Assembly: GCA_028284105.1 (NCBI GenBank)
Contig: JANQSK010000699.1
Coordinates: 1 to 5,216, forward strand
From: Anaerolineae bacterium
GTDB lineage: Bacteria > Chloroflexota > Anaerolineae > Promineifilales > Promineifilaceae
Reading direction: 5' to 3'
DNA: 5,216 nucleotides
Positions 4,303 through 5,216 of the stretch are shown piece after piece. The translations under genes were made by a program, and so were the position numbers. The notes under the pieces were generated by a model. The model saw only the letters and a list, made by a program, of their open reading frames with translations, made no database searches and was not told the DNA's origin. Position 1 is the first letter of the stretch; each line of letters starts with the position of its first letter.

Positions 4303-5216
4303 ATGAATATCATTGAAGGAAAGTTGCCCGAGAGTCAGGCTTGGCGCGCACTTGTTTTACTCCAATCTGATGATCAACTCGGTCGCACGTGGCAACTTGG
4401 ACTCTCGCTTGCCAGAGCCAACAAAGGTCAACTTGTCGCTGCCTACATCGCAGCCGATATTCATCCATCCACCATTGACAGTGCACGTGAAATTATTCGC
4501 GTTGCCAAAGAGCGCTGCCCCGAAGATATTCAAATCTTTCCCGTCATAATTGTGGCTGTTGATTTAGAAAGCGTTGTGCATGAGATCGTTGAAGAAGCGT
4601 CTATCGATTTGCTGTTGGTGCATATGGATGGCGCCGTGTGGCACAACATTAATCGGGTCTCTTGCGCTGTAGCGGCAGTACGTGGGGATCGCACCGAAAT
4701 TCAGGGGGAAGCGGCTTCATCTGGTTTACAACCCATCAAACGGATTCTTATTCCCACCTCTGCTGGCCCCAACACAGCCCATGCGCTTAGCTTTTTAGCT
4801 CCGCTTGCTGGCGAGATTGAACTGCACGTCATGTACGTGACGGCACAGCACGTTCAACAGGAAGAGGCGCTGGGGCAACAGCGTTTACGACAGCTGGTTA
4901 GTTTTGTGGATGGAGGGGAGCGGATTAAGACAAAGCACATTACGGCCGTATCCGTCAGCAAAGGTATCGTCGAAGAAGCGTCCAAAGATTACGACATGGT
5001 CATATTGGGCGCTAGCTTAGAAAGCTCCATCGATAAAGTGCTGTTTGGGGATGTGCCAGGGGCGGTGGTTCGAGAAAGCAAAATCCCAGTTGTCATTGTT
5101 CGTCAGCCAAAAAACCGCTTTGGCAATATTGGACGCACAGTTGCGTGGCGCATTCAGCAGCTGTTGCCGCGAATGACCATCCAAGAGCGCACCGACGCCT
5201 ATGTGCGCATTCGCCG
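4303..5216 (+). CDS. Universal stress protein-domain protein, probable N-terminal part of a Usp-DUF389 membrane protein (3' truncated)
   Basis: The frame runs 304 codons from ATG 4303 to the window end without a stop. Residues about 12-130 form one alpha/beta unit (WRALVLLQ, GQLVAAYIA, IDLLLVHMDG). Residues about 144-268 form a second, clearer Usp domain: PIKRILIPTSAGPNTAHALSF, IELHVMYVT, DMVILGASLESSIDKVLFGD, IPVVIVRQP. The ATP-binding loop G-x2-G-x9-G-S/T is degenerate (Gly236, Leu239, Gly249, Asp250), so nucleotide binding is uncertain. The last visible residues, LLPRMTIQERTDAYVRIR (287-304), resemble the linker that in Chloroflexota Usp fusions leads into a DUF389 (TIGR00341) multi-helix membrane domain; that continuation is inferred. 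Family function is unknown, possibly a nucleotide-sensing membrane protein. It is divergent from the Trx-like operon, with its own promoter and an apparently leaderless start. One octamer lies inside (4942-4949). Confidence 0.75.
   Translation, partial: MNIIEGKLPESQAWRALVLLQSDDQLGRTWQLGLSLARANKGQLVAAYIAADIHPSTIDSAREIIRVAKERCPEDIQIFPVIIVAVDLESVVHEIVEEASIDLLLVHMDGAVWHNINRVSCAVAAVRGDRTEIQGEAASSGLQPIKRILIPTSAGPNTAHALSFLAPLAGEIELHVMYVTAQHVQQEEALGQQRLRQLVSFVDGGERIKTKHITAVSVSKGIVEEASKDYDMVILGASLESSIDKVLFGDVPGAVVRESKIPVVIVRQPKNRFGNIGRTVAWRIQQLLPRMTIQERTDAYVRIR

Larger units (their letters stand above)
311..4950. repeat. Dispersed palindromic octamer ACGGCCGT, 11 copies
   Basis: Copies start at 312, 497, 1078, 1151, 2301, 2721, 3343, 3363, 3959, 4001 and 4942. 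Every copy is flanked by A or T on both sides: five read AACGGCCGTT, four TACGGCCGTA (both 10-bp palindromes) and two AACGGCCGTA. Ten lie within genes and one is between genes. In coding DNA all three phases occur: Thr-Ala-Val (7 copies), Arg-Pro (2) and Asn-Gly-Arg (1). About 0.08 copies are expected by chance. The span given covers the first to last copy. Confidence 0.93.

Noticed and set aside
4313..4549. Plus-strand frame inside the Usp-domain gene
   Set aside because: It is a shifted reading of the Usp coding sequence; the true frame from 4303 stays open to the window end and shows Usp motifs.
1..5216. CRISPR array, tRNA, rRNA or insertion sequence
   Set aside because: No regularly spaced direct repeats, no tRNA-like cloverleaf and no transposase motifs were seen on either strand.

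Overview
The window is a 5.2 kb piece of a bacterial chromosome of moderate GC content. The best fit is a member of the Chloroflexota (Anaerolineae or a relative). This rests on the type of proteins encoded: the extracellular tail of a DUF2723-like glycosyltransferase, a Usp-repeat protein that appears to lead into a DUF389 membrane domain, a membrane-anchored CopC, and a Trx-fold lipoprotein. The placement is inferred from protein style only; there is no rRNA or other marker gene.

Layout, left to right. (1) 2-1447 (+): 3' part of a large membrane protein, cut by the window edge. (2) 1448-1721: convergent intergenic region with a 13-bp perfect inverted repeat, a minus-strand terminator and a strong bidirectional terminator. 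(3) 1722-1862 (-): a 46-codon gene with a strong Shine-Dalgarno, encoding a tiny exported peptide with two cysteines. It is preceded by a leader able to form two mutually exclusive RNA folds, one of which hides the ribosome binding site. (4) 2063-2093: terminator of the next minus-strand operon, then a REP-like palindrome. (5) 4191-2216 (-): three-gene unit, Trx-like lipoprotein, then copC, then pcp; copC and pcp overlap by 26 nt. (6) 4192-4302: divergent promoter region in which both flanking genes look leaderless. (7) 4303-5216 (+): 5' part of a Usp-domain protein that runs off the window.

The most striking signal crosses all genes: the octamer ACGGCCGT occurs 11 times (about 0.08 expected by chance), every copy is flanked by A or T on both sides, and within genes it is used in all three reading phases. 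It behaves like the HIP1-type over-represented palindromes of cyanobacteria and points to a DNA-level function.

Functionally, the minus-strand operon combines a periplasmic or extracytoplasmic copper/redox theme (thioredoxin-fold lipoprotein, Cu-binding CopC) with a cytoplasmic pyroglutamyl peptidase. The small exported peptide is an independent unit with its own promoter region, leader and terminators, and is the best candidate here for an undescribed gene.
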